Positions 1 to 7,756 of a DNA stretch of 26,470 bases are shown here, piece by piece. Both the position numbers and the translations under genes were made by a program. This stretch comes from an uncultured Eubacterium sp. (GTDB lineage Bacteria > Bacillota > Clostridia > Lachnospirales > Lachnospiraceae). The first letter of the stretch is position 1. Every line of letters starts with the position of its first letter. Location of the stretch: positions 1-26,470 of the forward strand of contig CAKREC010000028.1 of NCBI GenBank assembly GCA_934316925.1. The letters run 5' to 3'. The notes beneath the pieces were generated by a model that was not told the DNA's origin, ran no database searches, and saw nothing but the letters and a program-made list of their open reading frames with translations.

Positions 1-437
1 CTTATATTCCTGCTTTCCAATTCATAAACCTTGTCCAGCTTAATATAGCGGTCATAGATGGTCATTTGATCCGTGACATTCCCATCTGCATCATAACCGG
101 CAACATCATATTTTTTATCCGAATCTTTTAGAACAGACTCATCACACGCCGGTTTGTCCGTGGAAAATGAATGCATAACACGGGTCACTGCTTTGATCGC
201 ATTTGCGTCAGTGAGCGACACACAATACATCTCCGACGCTTTCTTATCTCTTCTCAATTCCTGTATCATCTGCGGATCATAAGCAGTAATCACCATCTTC
301 TGAATCTTGTCGTTCTCCCAGTGAACCGGATATACCGCCTGCTTCCATGGCTGTCGCTTGCAGATAAAAACGGCTGCCAGCAAACCGACTGCTACGACGA
401 TCACCAATATCCACCCGTATTTTATTTTTTCTCTCAT
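1..437 (-). CDS. Membrane-anchored protein of unknown function, C-terminus cut off by window edge
   Basis: An open frame of 145 codons runs off the left edge without a stop, so the C-terminus is missing. The N-terminus has a short positive stretch (MREKIKYGW) and then one hydrophobic segment at about residues 8-24, which fits a membrane anchor or uncleaved signal. The rest is hydrophilic and probably lies outside the cell. I chose the ATG at 435-437 because the GGGAG ribosome binding site is about 9 bases upstream. An in-frame ATG at 444-446 lies only one or two bases from that site. I do not recognise a family. It sits beyond the terminator of the VanY-type operon, so it probably has its own promoter. 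Confidence 0.7.
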   Translation of the reverse strand, partial: MREKIKYGWILVIVVAVGLLAAVFICKRQPWKQAVYPVHWENDKIQKMVITAYDPQMIQELRRDKKASEMYCVSLTDANAIKAVTRVMHSFSTDKPACDESVLKDSDKKYDVAGYDADGNVTDQMTIYDRYIKLDKVYELESRNI

Positions 438-492
438 CAGATCCATCTCCCTTCATTTTTTACGCAGTTCCCATACACAACTATTATCTAGT

Positions 493-501
493 ATTTTACC
501 A
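493..501 (-). promoter_or_regulatory. Possible extended -10 promoter for the left-edge gene
   Basis: On the minus strand TGG is followed directly by TAAAAT, an extended -10 form, about 55 bases upstream of the left-edge gene and just past the terminator at 541-590. No good -35 hexamer is visible, so this is tentative. Confidence 0.35.
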
Positions 502-540
502 TATACAGGAAGCACTGTGTTGGATTTTCTGATTTTTCAC

Positions 541-590
541 AAAAAAAAGCCCCGATACCAAGGCCATATTCACCTCAATATTGGAGCTTT
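541..590 (-). terminator. Strong intrinsic terminator after the VanY-type gene
   Basis: On the minus strand two 18-base arms (590-573 and 563-546) pair at 17 of 18 positions if G-U pairs are allowed. They flank a 9-base loop, and an unbroken run of 8 T (548-541) overlaps the stem base. It begins about 40 bases past the carboxypeptidase stop codon and probably ends the transcript that comes from 4401 or from further upstream. Confidence 0.9.
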
Positions 591-629
591 CCTCATTTAT
601 TTTTCTATCTATTTCTATTCTACTTCCAC

Positions 630-1388
630 TTATTTTTCCTGTAAATACTCTTCCAACGTAATTTTTTTCTGCATGATCTCTTTTGCCGCTTTCTTTCCGA
701 CATACCGGAAATGCCACGGTTCATAATCATTTCCCGTTATCTTCTCTTTTCCCTTTGGATAACGAAGTATAAATCCATATTCGGCACAGTGTTTTTGCAG
801 CCATCGGTTTTCCGGCATATCTTCTTGTTGTTTATTCAATTGCTGGTTTCGTTTTGCGGTAATGTCAACACATAACCCGGTTTCATGTTCACTGTAGCCG
901 GACGGCGCCACGGTGCGAAGGGCGTCATTCAAGGCTTCCTTGCGGCTCATACCAAACCTTTCATTTTTCGCAATTTCCTGTTGCAAAAGAGTTTCCTGTT
1001 TATTGTGGCTGCGATATGCGCTTACTACCGCAATAGAATAGCTTGAATTCTGTGCTTCACAATCAAACCACATATCCCGCAGATGCAAATACATCACGTT
1101 CGCAACAAACTTTCCATTCTTTAACTGTTTCAATTTCTGATGATAACCATCCGGTAAAGCATTGGTCTTATTTACAAGAACCAAAAGATCCGAGGTACTT
1201 TTTGACTTTTTCACATTGCTGCGATCGTAACTGCTTTCTGTCTGACTGCTCACGTTTTGCTCCGTTTGCGTTTCCTGTGAACCTGCATACGATCGTTTCC
1301 CAAGTAGACTCCAACATACTGCCAAAGCTGCCACAAAGATCACGGAAACAAACAATCCCATTGTAATATATTTTTTTGTACTTCTCAT
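630..1388 (-). CDS. VanY-type D-alanyl-D-alanine carboxypeptidase (peptidase M15B)
   Basis: This 252-residue protein has an N-terminal membrane anchor (about residues 9-29) and a Ser/Thr/Gln-rich linker to about 65, then an M15B peptidase domain. Diagnostic motifs are SAYRS (123-127), SEHETGLCVDI (166-176) with zinc ligands H168 and D175, and EPWHFRYVG (223-231) with catalytic E223 and ligand H226. The family removes the terminal D-Ala from peptidoglycan stem pentapeptides outside the membrane, so it acts in wall maturation or lowers the target of glycopeptides. The ATG at 1388 has a strong AGAAAGGAGG site. The gene lies 91 bases after an unknown membrane protein and a two-component system, and ends at a strong terminator. 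Without vanHAX-like genes nearby, vancomycin resistance cannot be claimed. Confidence 0.9.
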   Translation of the reverse strand: MRSTKKYITMGLFVSVIFVAALAVCWSLLGKRSYAGSQETQTEQNVSSQTESSYDRSNVKKSKSTSDLLVLVNKTNALPDGYHQKLKQLKNGKFVANVMYLHLRDMWFDCEAQNSSYSIAVVSAYRSHNKQETLLQQEIAKNERFGMSRKEALNDALRTVAPSGYSEHETGLCVDITAKRNQQLNKQQEDMPENRWLQKHCAEYGFILRYPKGKEKITGNDYEPWHFRYVGKKAAKEIMQKKITLEEYLQEK

Positions 1389-1436
1389 AAAAAAATACCT
1401 CCTTTCTGAAATACAAGACCAGCATAACCTGACATT

Positions 1437-1474
1437 GTATCTTAATTTTCAAAAAGAAGTATCTTTTTTGTATC
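1437..1474 (-). promoter_or_regulatory. Phased GATAC direct repeats upstream of the VanY-type gene
   Basis: On the minus strand the pentamer GATAC occurs three times (1474-1470, 1463-1459 and 1441-1437) with start-to-start distances of 11 and 22 bases. All three therefore fall on the same face of the helix. OmpR/PhoB-type regulators commonly bind direct repeats with an 11-base period, and such a regulator is encoded upstream at 3748-4401. That this is its operator is an inference. No convincing -10/-35 pair is seen in the 91-base gap. Confidence 0.35.
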
Positions 1475-1479
1475 ATTTT

Positions 1480-2328
1480 CTATGCATCGTAATTTGAGGA
1501 AATCGCAACACTTCCTGATAGGAGCAGACTACTTCTTCTGTCTCCACATAAATTTCCAAACGTAACAAGCATGATTTCCACCGCCTTTTTTTTATTTCTT
1601 TCTAAAATCGTTTGTAATGGAACCTTTATCCCACCTTTTTTTATGAGGGCAGTTCCATCTGCCAGCAGCATTTCGTCATTCCAGTTGGCGTTGAACGCTG
1701 TGCTGGTACCACTGTGATATAACGCCATATATTTCTGAACCGTCTTTGCTTTTTGTGTCACCTCATCTTCACTTTTCCCTTTTTGTTTTTTCCAAAATTG
1801 TGATATTGATTTTCCATCACCATAAAAATAATATATTTTCTCAGAATCCAGATCAAATGCGATCTCATATTCCGTCTGATTCTTCTCGTCATTGAACTTC
1901 AACTGCCAGTAGGCAAAACCATTGGTTCCATAAAACTGATCTGTGACCGAATAATAAGAAGCGCCTACAAAACTGTCTGTCAGGTTTTCACAAAGATCTG
2001 AAAAATCCATCACTTTCAGCTCTTTAAGTCGTTCCAGCTGTTTTTTTAATTTGGACAAAAATTCGCTGTCATAGTCCAGCAGCTGCGCCAGATCTTTTGC
2101 CTTAAACAAATATGTGCTGTCTTCCTGCACGGACAGGATTTTATATTTTTCTTCATCGGATATGTGCATATGTGCGCTATTATTCGACGAAGTATCTTTG
2201 GTCACAACCGCTTGTCCGATCGTTTGTTTATCCATCAGTTTTCCCATCCACACCGGCATAAATTCAGCCACTGCAAAAAATAAAATTGCAAGCAGCAGTA
2301 CCCCGATCACTTTCTTGCCAAATTTCAC
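1480..2328 (-). CDS. Unknown membrane-anchored protein of a two-component/VanY cluster
   Basis: This 282-residue protein has a short positive N-terminus and a single hydrophobic segment at about residues 5-28, then a hydrophilic body rich in Lys, Glu and aromatic residues. The body probably lies outside the membrane. No catalytic motif or lipobox is visible and I do not recognise the family. The start is GTG at 2326-2328, which overlaps the histidine kinase stop by four bases (GTGA) and is preceded by GGGGAGG, so translation is probably coupled to the kinase. Its place between a sensor kinase and a wall peptidase suggests a cell-envelope role such as accessory sensing, but nothing in the sequence proves this. 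Confidence 0.8.
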   Translation of the reverse strand: MKFGKKVIGVLLLAILFFAVAEFMPVWMGKLMDKQTIGQAVVTKDTSSNNSAHMHISDEEKYKILSVQEDSTYLFKAKDLAQLLDYDSEFLSKLKKQLERLKELKVMDFSDLCENLTDSFVGASYYSVTDQFYGTNGFAYWQLKFNDEKNQTEYEIAFDLDSEKIYYFYGDGKSISQFWKKQKGKSEDEVTQKAKTVQKYMALYHSGTSTAFNANWNDEMLLADGTALIKKGGIKVPLQTILERNKKKAVEIMLVTFGNLCGDRRSSLLLSGSVAISSNYDA

Positions 2329-3746
2329 ACCGTCACCTCCCCGGTAAATTCTATGATCACACGCGTTCCCCTGCCTGGCTCACTTTCCACCCTGCAGTCA
2401 GCTCCATGCTGCTTGATGATCTCCTGACAAAGTGTCATGCCAAGACCGGCTCCGCCTTCCTTGCGTGATCGTGATTTATCCACCATATAAAAAGGTTTAA
2501 AGATTTTCTCAATCTCATCCTTGGCAATCCCTTTTCCGTGGTCTTCAATGACAACCTGATAACCATGTTCCATCGTTTTCCCTGTCATCTGGATGTGCTG
2601 TCCTTCCTCAGATGCTTTCTTGCCGTTGTCGATCAAATTAGAAAACAGCGAGATCAAAAGATCCGCTTCTCCGTTCACCTCTCCGTGTTCCATCGAAACA
2701 TCAAGCTGCATATTCTTGTTTTTCAGATTCTGCTCTGTTACTCTCTTTACTGCTTCTCCGAGTGCCACCATGGAAACCGGCGCCATCGTCAGTTCTCCCT
2801 TTTGTATTTGAAACAGTTCCAACAGCTTGTATGACAAAGACTCCAGGCGTTTTCCCTCGGAATAAATATAATCTGCTGCCACCAATTGCTCCTCTTCCGA
2901 CAGCGACAGAGAGCGAAGCATCTCACTGTAGCCAATGATCGAAGTCAGTGGCGTCTTTAGTTCATGTGCAAAAGCAGCGGTAAAATCCTCTTGATTTTTT
3001 GCATGCTCTTCCAATTGGTGCATTTTTTCCTGTAAACGGTCTGCCATATAATTGAAATCCTCTGCCAGCAGACTGATTTCATCTTCCCCCCGCAACGTGA
3101 TCCGCTGCCCCAGATTTCCCTGTGAAAACAATCTTGCGGTCGTTGATAGCTGCCGCACCGGCTTGGTAAGAATATATGACAACAGGAAAGAGAGCACCGC
3201 GCAGCATAACAGAACAATACAGACAATATATTCATAACGCCTTGATTTGTCCTGACGCTGCCGGTAAATTTCGTCCAGATTCGTCTGCGTCTCGATATAG
3301 TACCCGCGCAGATTTTCCGACACAACCATATAACTTACCGTACGCAGATAATGGGTTTCCCCATTCTGGCAAACCTGATGCACCCGGTTTTCTGAGTTTA
3401 CACGATCGAATAACGTCAGATCCTCCTTGTCATCCTGATCCGAGTAAATAAGATTTTTGTTTTCATCATATACCAGCAAAGTGCCGTCCTGATCGGCTGC
3501 ACTTTCTTTCCACACCTTTACCAGATCCGCCATCGAATGACCCTGTTGGGTAAAATATCCGGCCGGCATGGAATCTGCTATGCTGCGCAGTGCCGTACGG
3601 TACAATTCATTGCGCGTCATTCCCATATCGATCTCGCGCTGCAAAGACGATTGAAAAGACGCCCGTATCATCCAGGTTCCAAAGACGGAAAAGGTAACCG
3701 AAAGTAAAATAAAAAATACAATAAAAATTTTCCAGTAAAATTTCAA
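2325..3746 (-). CDS. Sensor histidine kinase (HAMP-HisKA-HATPase), OmpR-partner type
   Basis: This 473-residue membrane kinase has a TM segment at about 5-25, an extracellular sensor region to about 170, a second TM segment (172-193), HAMP (about 194-246), and the H-box FAHELKTPLTS with phospho-acceptor H261. The ATP-binding domain has the N-box SNLIDN (N370, N374), the G1 box EDHGKGI (401-407), the F-box FKPFY (416-420) and the G2 box GGAGLGM (431-437). It would autophosphorylate on a wall or envelope signal and pass phosphate to the regulator encoded one base upstream. The start is TTG at 3744-3746, chosen because GGAGG lies six bases upstream and no ATG gives the full first TM. The next gene overlaps by four bases. 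Confidence 0.93.
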   Translation of the reverse strand: MKFYWKIFIVFFILLSVTFSVFGTWMIRASFQSSLQREIDMGMTRNELYRTALRSIADSMPAGYFTQQGHSMADLVKVWKESAADQDGTLLVYDENKNLIYSDQDDKEDLTLFDRVNSENRVHQVCQNGETHYLRTVSYMVVSENLRGYYIETQTNLDEIYRQRQDKSRRYEYIVCIVLLCCAVLSFLLSYILTKPVRQLSTTARLFSQGNLGQRITLRGEDEISLLAEDFNYMADRLQEKMHQLEEHAKNQEDFTAAFAHELKTPLTSIIGYSEMLRSLSLSEEEQLVAADYIYSEGKRLESLSYKLLELFQIQKGELTMAPVSMVALGEAVKRVTEQNLKNKNMQLDVSMEHGEVNGEADLLISLFSNLIDNGKKASEEGQHIQMTGKTMEHGYQVVIEDHGKGIAKDEIEKIFKPFYMVDKSRSRKEGGAGLGMTLCQEIIKQHGADCRVESEPGRGTRVIIEFTGEVTV

Positions 3747-3747
3747 A

Positions 3748-4401
3748 TCAGACCTCCAACCGATACCCTATCTTATAAACAGATTTAATATGTTCCGACC
3801 AGTTTAATTTTTTCCGGAGACGCTGTACATGCAGATCCACAGTACGGCTGTCCCCCAAAAAGTCACTTCCCCATATATTTTCATAGATGGTCTCCCGGTA
3901 CAATGCAATATTTTTATTTCTCACAAAAAACAGCAAAAGGTTAAACTCTTTCATGGTAAGTGAAACCGGTTTTCCCTTCTGCAACACTTGCCGGGAAGAA
4001 ATATCGATTTGAATATCAAACACTTCCAGCTTGTCGTCCGCTTTGTGATACCGGCGCAAAACGGTCTCGACACGCGCCAGAAGTTCGATCATTTCAAATG
4101 GTTTCGTAATATAATCATCGGCACCGCTGCGAAGCCCCTTTACCCGGTCTTCTACGCTTCCCATCGCTGTAATAAAAATAACCGGAGTACCGATTGTCTT
4201 AATAAAATCCAGCAGTTCATAACCGTTCAGACCTGGAAGCATCACATCTAACAGGATCAGATCATAGGTACTCTGTTCAATACAGTCTGCTGCCGCTATC
4301 CCATCCATTGCCTGCTCGCAGTGATACCCGGCCTTAGTCAGACTCATTTTTATCAGATTCGAAATCGCTTCCTCATCTTCTACGATCAGAATGTTTATCA
4401 T
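3748..4401 (-). CDS. OmpR-family response regulator
   Basis: This 217-residue protein has a receiver domain (1-115) and a winged-helix DNA-binding domain (about 123-215). The receiver shows the acidic pair E8/D9, phospho-acceptor D52 in LLDVMLPG, T78, and K100 followed by P101, so all phosphorylation residues are present. The recognition helix lies around SRTVDLHVQRLRKKL (185-199) and the C-terminus has the usual YKIGYRLEV. The ATG at 4401 follows an AGGAGG site. It ends one base before the kinase gene, so the two form a pair. Likely targets include its own operon and the VanY-type gene, but this is inferred only from position and from the GATAC repeats at 1437-1474. Confidence 0.94.
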   Translation of the reverse strand: MINILIVEDEEAISNLIKMSLTKAGYHCEQAMDGIAAADCIEQSTYDLILLDVMLPGLNGYELLDFIKTIGTPVIFITAMGSVEDRVKGLRSGADDYITKPFEMIELLARVETVLRRYHKADDKLEVFDIQIDISSRQVLQKGKPVSLTMKEFNLLLFFVRNKNIALYRETIYENIWGSDFLGDSRTVDLHVQRLRKKLNWSEHIKSVYKIGYRLEV

Positions 4402-4457
4402 GTTTCCTGCCTCCTGCTATAATATGTAATGCCCCTCGCTTCCACCCAACGACTTGC

Positions 4458-5801
4458 TTATATTGTAGTCGATCTGTGTAACAAACTTGTATCATGTCTT
4501 TTCATGTAAATCAGGCCAACCGCATCCGCGATCACCCAGCCGATCGGAATTGCCATCCAGATCCCCGTTTCTCCGATCCACGGTGCCAGAAGATAAGCAA
4601 GCACAACCCGCAGTCCCAGTGAGATCACGGTAAGTACCAGTGACATTTCTGCTTTTTTGATCCCCCGGTAATATCCATATAAAAGGAACAGACAGCCGAT
4701 GCCCACATAGCAGGCACCTTCAATCCGCAAATATTTCACTCCACAGGCGATCACACCGGACTCTTTTGCCGATATAAAAATCTTCATAAGCGGCGTGGCA
4801 AGCAGGCAGACAAGCGCTGAAATGATGGCGCTGAAACAAATGCTGAGCCCAAAGGCTGAGCGGGTTCCCTTTCGGATCCGTTCCGTGTTTCTCGCCCCAT
4901 AGTTTTGTGCTACAAATGTAGAAAAAGCATTTCCAAAGTCCTGCACCGGCAGATAGGCAAAGGTATCAATCTTTACTGCTGCCGCAAACGCCGCCATGAC
5001 AACCGCTCCAAAACTGTTGACCAGTCCCTGCACAAGCAGGATCCCAAAATTCATGACCGACTGCTGCAGACAGGTAAGTGTCGACAGATTCAGGATTTCT
5101 TTCAAAATATCTTTTCGAAAATGCCAGTGTTCTCTTGCCGGCATCAGTTTTCTGCCCCTTGTGACCATATAAAGCAGGATTCCCAGAGCAGCTACATACT
5201 GTGCGATCACGGTTGCCAGCGCTGCCCCCTGGATCCCCATATGAAATACAAGGATCAACAATAGATCCAAGCCAATATTCATAACCGACGAAACAGCCAA
5301 AAACACAAGCGGCGTACCCGAATTACCGACCGCTCGTAGCAGACAGGCAAAAAAATTGTATACCGATGTCGCGACCAATCCACCATATATGATCCACAGG
5401 TATGCCCTCATATCCTGCCATACTTCCTGCGGCACCCGCAAAAATGCAAGGATCGGATCCATAAAGACGTATACAACGATGTTTAAAAGCACCGTTGCCG
5501 CAAGGATCATCACAAAGGCATGAATGGTCGCAATTTTAAATGAGTCCTCATCCGCTCTTCCCCGGTACATCGAAAATAGCGCACCGGCTCCCATGCTGAG
5601 GCCGATAAAAATGGACGTTAAAAACGTCATGATCGTGTATGCCGATCCCACTGCTGCCAGTGCATTTTTTCCCAGAACCCGCCCTACGATCAACGTGTCC
5701 GCGATATTGTAAAATTGTTGCAATAAATTCCCAGCCATCATGGGAATCGTGAATAAAATAAGGCTTTTTGAAATATTGCCTTTTGTCAGATCATAATACA
5801 T
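4458..5801 (-). CDS. MATE-family multidrug/cation efflux transporter
   Basis: This 447-residue protein is nearly all hydrophobic segments, with about 12 predicted TM helices, the normal length and layout of a MATE transporter. N-terminal motifs typical of the family are present: PMMAGNLLQQFYNIADTLIVG (about 20-40) followed by ALAAVG, and GLSMGAGALFS (about 67-77). Members export drugs, dyes or metabolites in exchange for Na+ or H+; the substrate here cannot be told. The start ATG lies 9 bases after the stop of the DUF2974 gene with only a weak AAGAGAAG site, so translation may be coupled. The response-regulator gene begins 56 bases downstream, which makes a shared transcript possible. Confidence 0.92.
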   Translation of the reverse strand: MYYDLTKGNISKSLILFTIPMMAGNLLQQFYNIADTLIVGRVLGKNALAAVGSAYTIMTFLTSIFIGLSMGAGALFSMYRGRADEDSFKIATIHAFVMILAATVLLNIVVYVFMDPILAFLRVPQEVWQDMRAYLWIIYGGLVATSVYNFFACLLRAVGNSGTPLVFLAVSSVMNIGLDLLLILVFHMGIQGAALATVIAQYVAALGILLYMVTRGRKLMPAREHWHFRKDILKEILNLSTLTCLQQSVMNFGILLVQGLVNSFGAVVMAAFAAAVKIDTFAYLPVQDFGNAFSTFVAQNYGARNTERIRKGTRSAFGLSICFSAIISALVCLLATPLMKIFISAKESGVIACGVKYLRIEGACYVGIGCLFLLYGYYRGIKKAEMSLVLTVISLGLRVVLAYLLAPWIGETGIWMAIPIGWVIADAVGLIYMKRHDTSLLHRSTTI

Positions 5802-5810
5802 TTTCTTCTC

Positions 5811-6914
5811 TTATTTCTCTTTGTCTTTCCATAAAGTAAGCATTGCCTCTTTTCCGGATTGGAGCAGCAAACGGATCGCCTCTCCCAGAAGCCGTCTTGT
5901 ATCTTCTGAAATCTCCTGACTGGCACGAACGGCCTCCTGCAGTCCGGAAAAACGCAATTCAAAAAAATCATCGACCGTTTTGATCCCAGCCGCATCCAGC
6001 AGCGAAAATAAAGCATCGATCATCTGCTGGCGTTCTGTCGGATTGAAATGTGTCAGCCACTGTTCCAATGTTTCATTCAAAAGCACTGTCTTTTCATCCA
6101 TCTGTTCCGCCCGGACAAAATGATTGCCAAGAACTTCCCACGACATCGCATCATGCTGGTTCATCCCGACATTGGTACTCTGTACCAGGACATAGTCCTC
6201 CTGATGTTCTAAGAGCATTCCCACTAAAGATGATTCCGGCATAATGCTGATCAGCCGGGATACCATCTTCTGATAACGGCTGCTTTCGACAACCGATTTG
6301 TCAAATCCCGGTCCATCGTTGCTGTAAACCTGTAATATACGCTCCTGCACCGCCGGGCTGCAGTCCATCGCAGCGTAAGCCGCAAAGTTTCCGCCCTTCG
6401 AATGTCCCCCCAGACGAAGCCCCGAACAGGACGTATCGCACAGCCGATCCACATACGCAGATGCCAGCCGGTGTCCCTTCGTCTCGGTCAGATATGCCAA
6501 ATTAAAATCTTCCCGCCATCCGATCAGTGTAGCATCAGTTCCACTAAATGCCACATAGATTGAATCGTCAGAAAGCCGGATACAAAGCGCCGCAAACTGT
6601 GTCTGTTCTTCTTTGCGTATGATATTCTGATAACCAAATAGTCCCGCATTTTGAAACCGTTTGGTCTCGGACATCTTTTTTAATACCAGAATTGCCTGCT
6701 TGGTCATCGAGACTCTGGATAAAATTTCTTCTTCATCATGAGTAAGAAAAAATTGTTCCGAGGCTTCCTGCAAAGCGATCTCTTCCTCGCCAACAATCCC
6801 CTGAAAATCAACGTATGCCAGCTGCGACAAGATCAGATTGTCCACTTCATGGAAAGGATCCTGTTCAAACGTCAGATCGCCGCGCCAGTCCAGATAATCT
6901 AAAATATTTGCCAT
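5811..6914 (-). CDS. DUF2974 (Mbeg1-like) putative alpha/beta hydrolase
   Basis: This 367-residue protein has no signal peptide. It begins MANILDYLDWRGD, a stretch I associate with the DUF2974/Mbeg1-like family. It carries a lipase-type nucleophile elbow GGHSKGG (169-175) with candidate nucleophile S172, an upstream FSGTD (123-127) that could serve as oxyanion strand, and SNDGPGF (198-204) after the elbow. The fold is lipase-like, but no substrate is known to me for this family. The ATG at 6914 follows an AAGGGGG site. It is the first gene of a minus-strand series with the MATE exporter nine bases downstream. The catalytic Asp and His cannot be assigned by eye. Confidence 0.8.
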   Translation of the reverse strand: MANILDYLDWRGDLTFEQDPFHEVDNLILSQLAYVDFQGIVGEEEIALQEASEQFFLTHDEEEILSRVSMTKQAILVLKKMSETKRFQNAGLFGYQNIIRKEEQTQFAALCIRLSDDSIYVAFSGTDATLIGWREDFNLAYLTETKGHRLASAYVDRLCDTSCSGLRLGGHSKGGNFAAYAAMDCSPAVQERILQVYSNDGPGFDKSVVESSRYQKMVSRLISIMPESSLVGMLLEHQEDYVLVQSTNVGMNQHDAMSWEVLGNHFVRAEQMDEKTVLLNETLEQWLTHFNPTERQQMIDALFSLLDAAGIKTVDDFFELRFSGLQEAVRASQEISEDTRRLLGEAIRLLLQSGKEAMLTLWKDKEK

Positions 6915-6991
6915 ATAATACCCCCTTCTACTCTCATATTACACTATTTAAATTCATTTTAACAGTGCCATCATTTACTTATTATCTGCGC

Positions 6992-7020
6992 TTGACTTTC
7001 GAACGCACGTTCTGTATAAT
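6992..7020 (+). promoter_or_regulatory. Promoter of the alkD-like gene (TTGACT-17-TATAAT)
   Basis: A -35 hexamer TTGACT (6992-6997), a spacer of exactly 17 bases and a consensus -10 TATAAT (7015-7020) lie 30 bases upstream of the alkD start codon. The LexA-type box at 7000-7013 fills most of the spacer. Confidence 0.88.
7000..7013 (+). promoter_or_regulatory. LexA (DinR) SOS box inside the alkD promoter
   Basis: The sequence CGAACGCACGTTCT matches the Bacillus-type LexA/DinR consensus CGAACRNRYGTTYC at 13 of 14 positions, with only the last base differing. It lies between the -35 and -10 hexamers, where bound LexA would block RNA polymerase. The gene downstream is a DNA-repair glycosylase, which makes an SOS role plausible. 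Confidence 0.8.
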
Positions 7021-7050
7021 GATTACTACCACAACACAGGAGGGATTTCT

Positions 7051-7731
7051 ATGACACCGTTACAGCAACAGCTTTTTGAACTACAGGACAAGGAATACCG
7101 GGATTTTCACTGCCGGTTACTCCCGGGAGTTTCGCCCGATGATGTGATCGGGAACCGGGTTCCTGTTTTGCGAAAGTTTGCAAAGGAATTCGCAAAGACC
7201 GAACAGGCATCTCTTTTTTTACAGGAACTGCCTCACCGCTATTATGAAGAGAACAACCTTCATATTCTGTTGATCACTGCATGTTCTGATTACGATCAAT
7301 GCCTTTCTGAAATGCAGCGCTTTCTTCCTTATATTGACAACTGGGCGACCTGTGACTTTGCCCCGCCAAAGTGCTTTGCCCGGCACAAAGAAGAATTGCT
7401 TCCACACATTGAGCAGTGGATCCATTCCGATGCCACCTATACGATCCGATACGGTGTTGGGCTTTTGATGCGTCTGTATCTGGACGATGATTTTGATCCT
7501 TCCTATGTAGAAGCCGTGTCCCGGATCGCATCCGAAGAATACTATGTCAATATGATGATCGCCTGGTATTTTGCTACCGCTCTGGCAAAGCAGTGGGACA
7601 CTGTCATCCCCTATCTTGAACAGCACCGTTTATCCCCATGGGTTCACAAAAAGACCATACAAAAAGCAATCGAAAGCTACCGCATTACCGATACACAAAA
7701 AGCGTATCTGCGTACGTTGCGGCAGCCTTGA
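7051..7731 (+). CDS. alkD: AlkD-like DNA alkylation repair glycosylase (HEAT-repeat)
   Basis: This 226-residue protein belongs to the AlkD family, all-helical HEAT-repeat glycosylases that excise N3- and N7-alkylated purines. Recognisable motifs are IGNRVPVLR (33-41), YYEENNLH (64-71), IDNWATCD (95-102), RYGVGLLM (133-140) and YYVNMMIAWYFATAL (164-178). The residues that match the AlkD active site are all present with compatible spacing: W98, D102, R133 and W172. An AGGAGGG site (7038-7044) precedes the ATG. The promoter contains an SOS box, so damage induction is likely. The gene converges on an alkyltransferase-domain gene 25 bases away. Some family members have lost activity, but the kept residues argue against that here. 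Confidence 0.93.
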   Translation: MTPLQQQLFELQDKEYRDFHCRLLPGVSPDDVIGNRVPVLRKFAKEFAKTEQASLFLQELPHRYYEENNLHILLITACSDYDQCLSEMQRFLPYIDNWATCDFAPPKCFARHKEELLPHIEQWIHSDATYTIRYGVGLLMRLYLDDDFDPSYVEAVSRIASEEYYVNMMIAWYFATALAKQWDTVIPYLEQHRLSPWVHKKTIQKAIESYRITDTQKAYLRTLRQP

Positions 7732-7756
7732 TCGCCATGTTGATGTGTTCTCTATT

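Noticed and set aside
630..1388. Vancomycin resistance operon, suggested by VanY with a two-component system
   Set aside because: No vanH, D-Ala-D-Lac/Ser ligase or vanX-like gene is present; VanY-type peptidases are common in normal wall metabolism.
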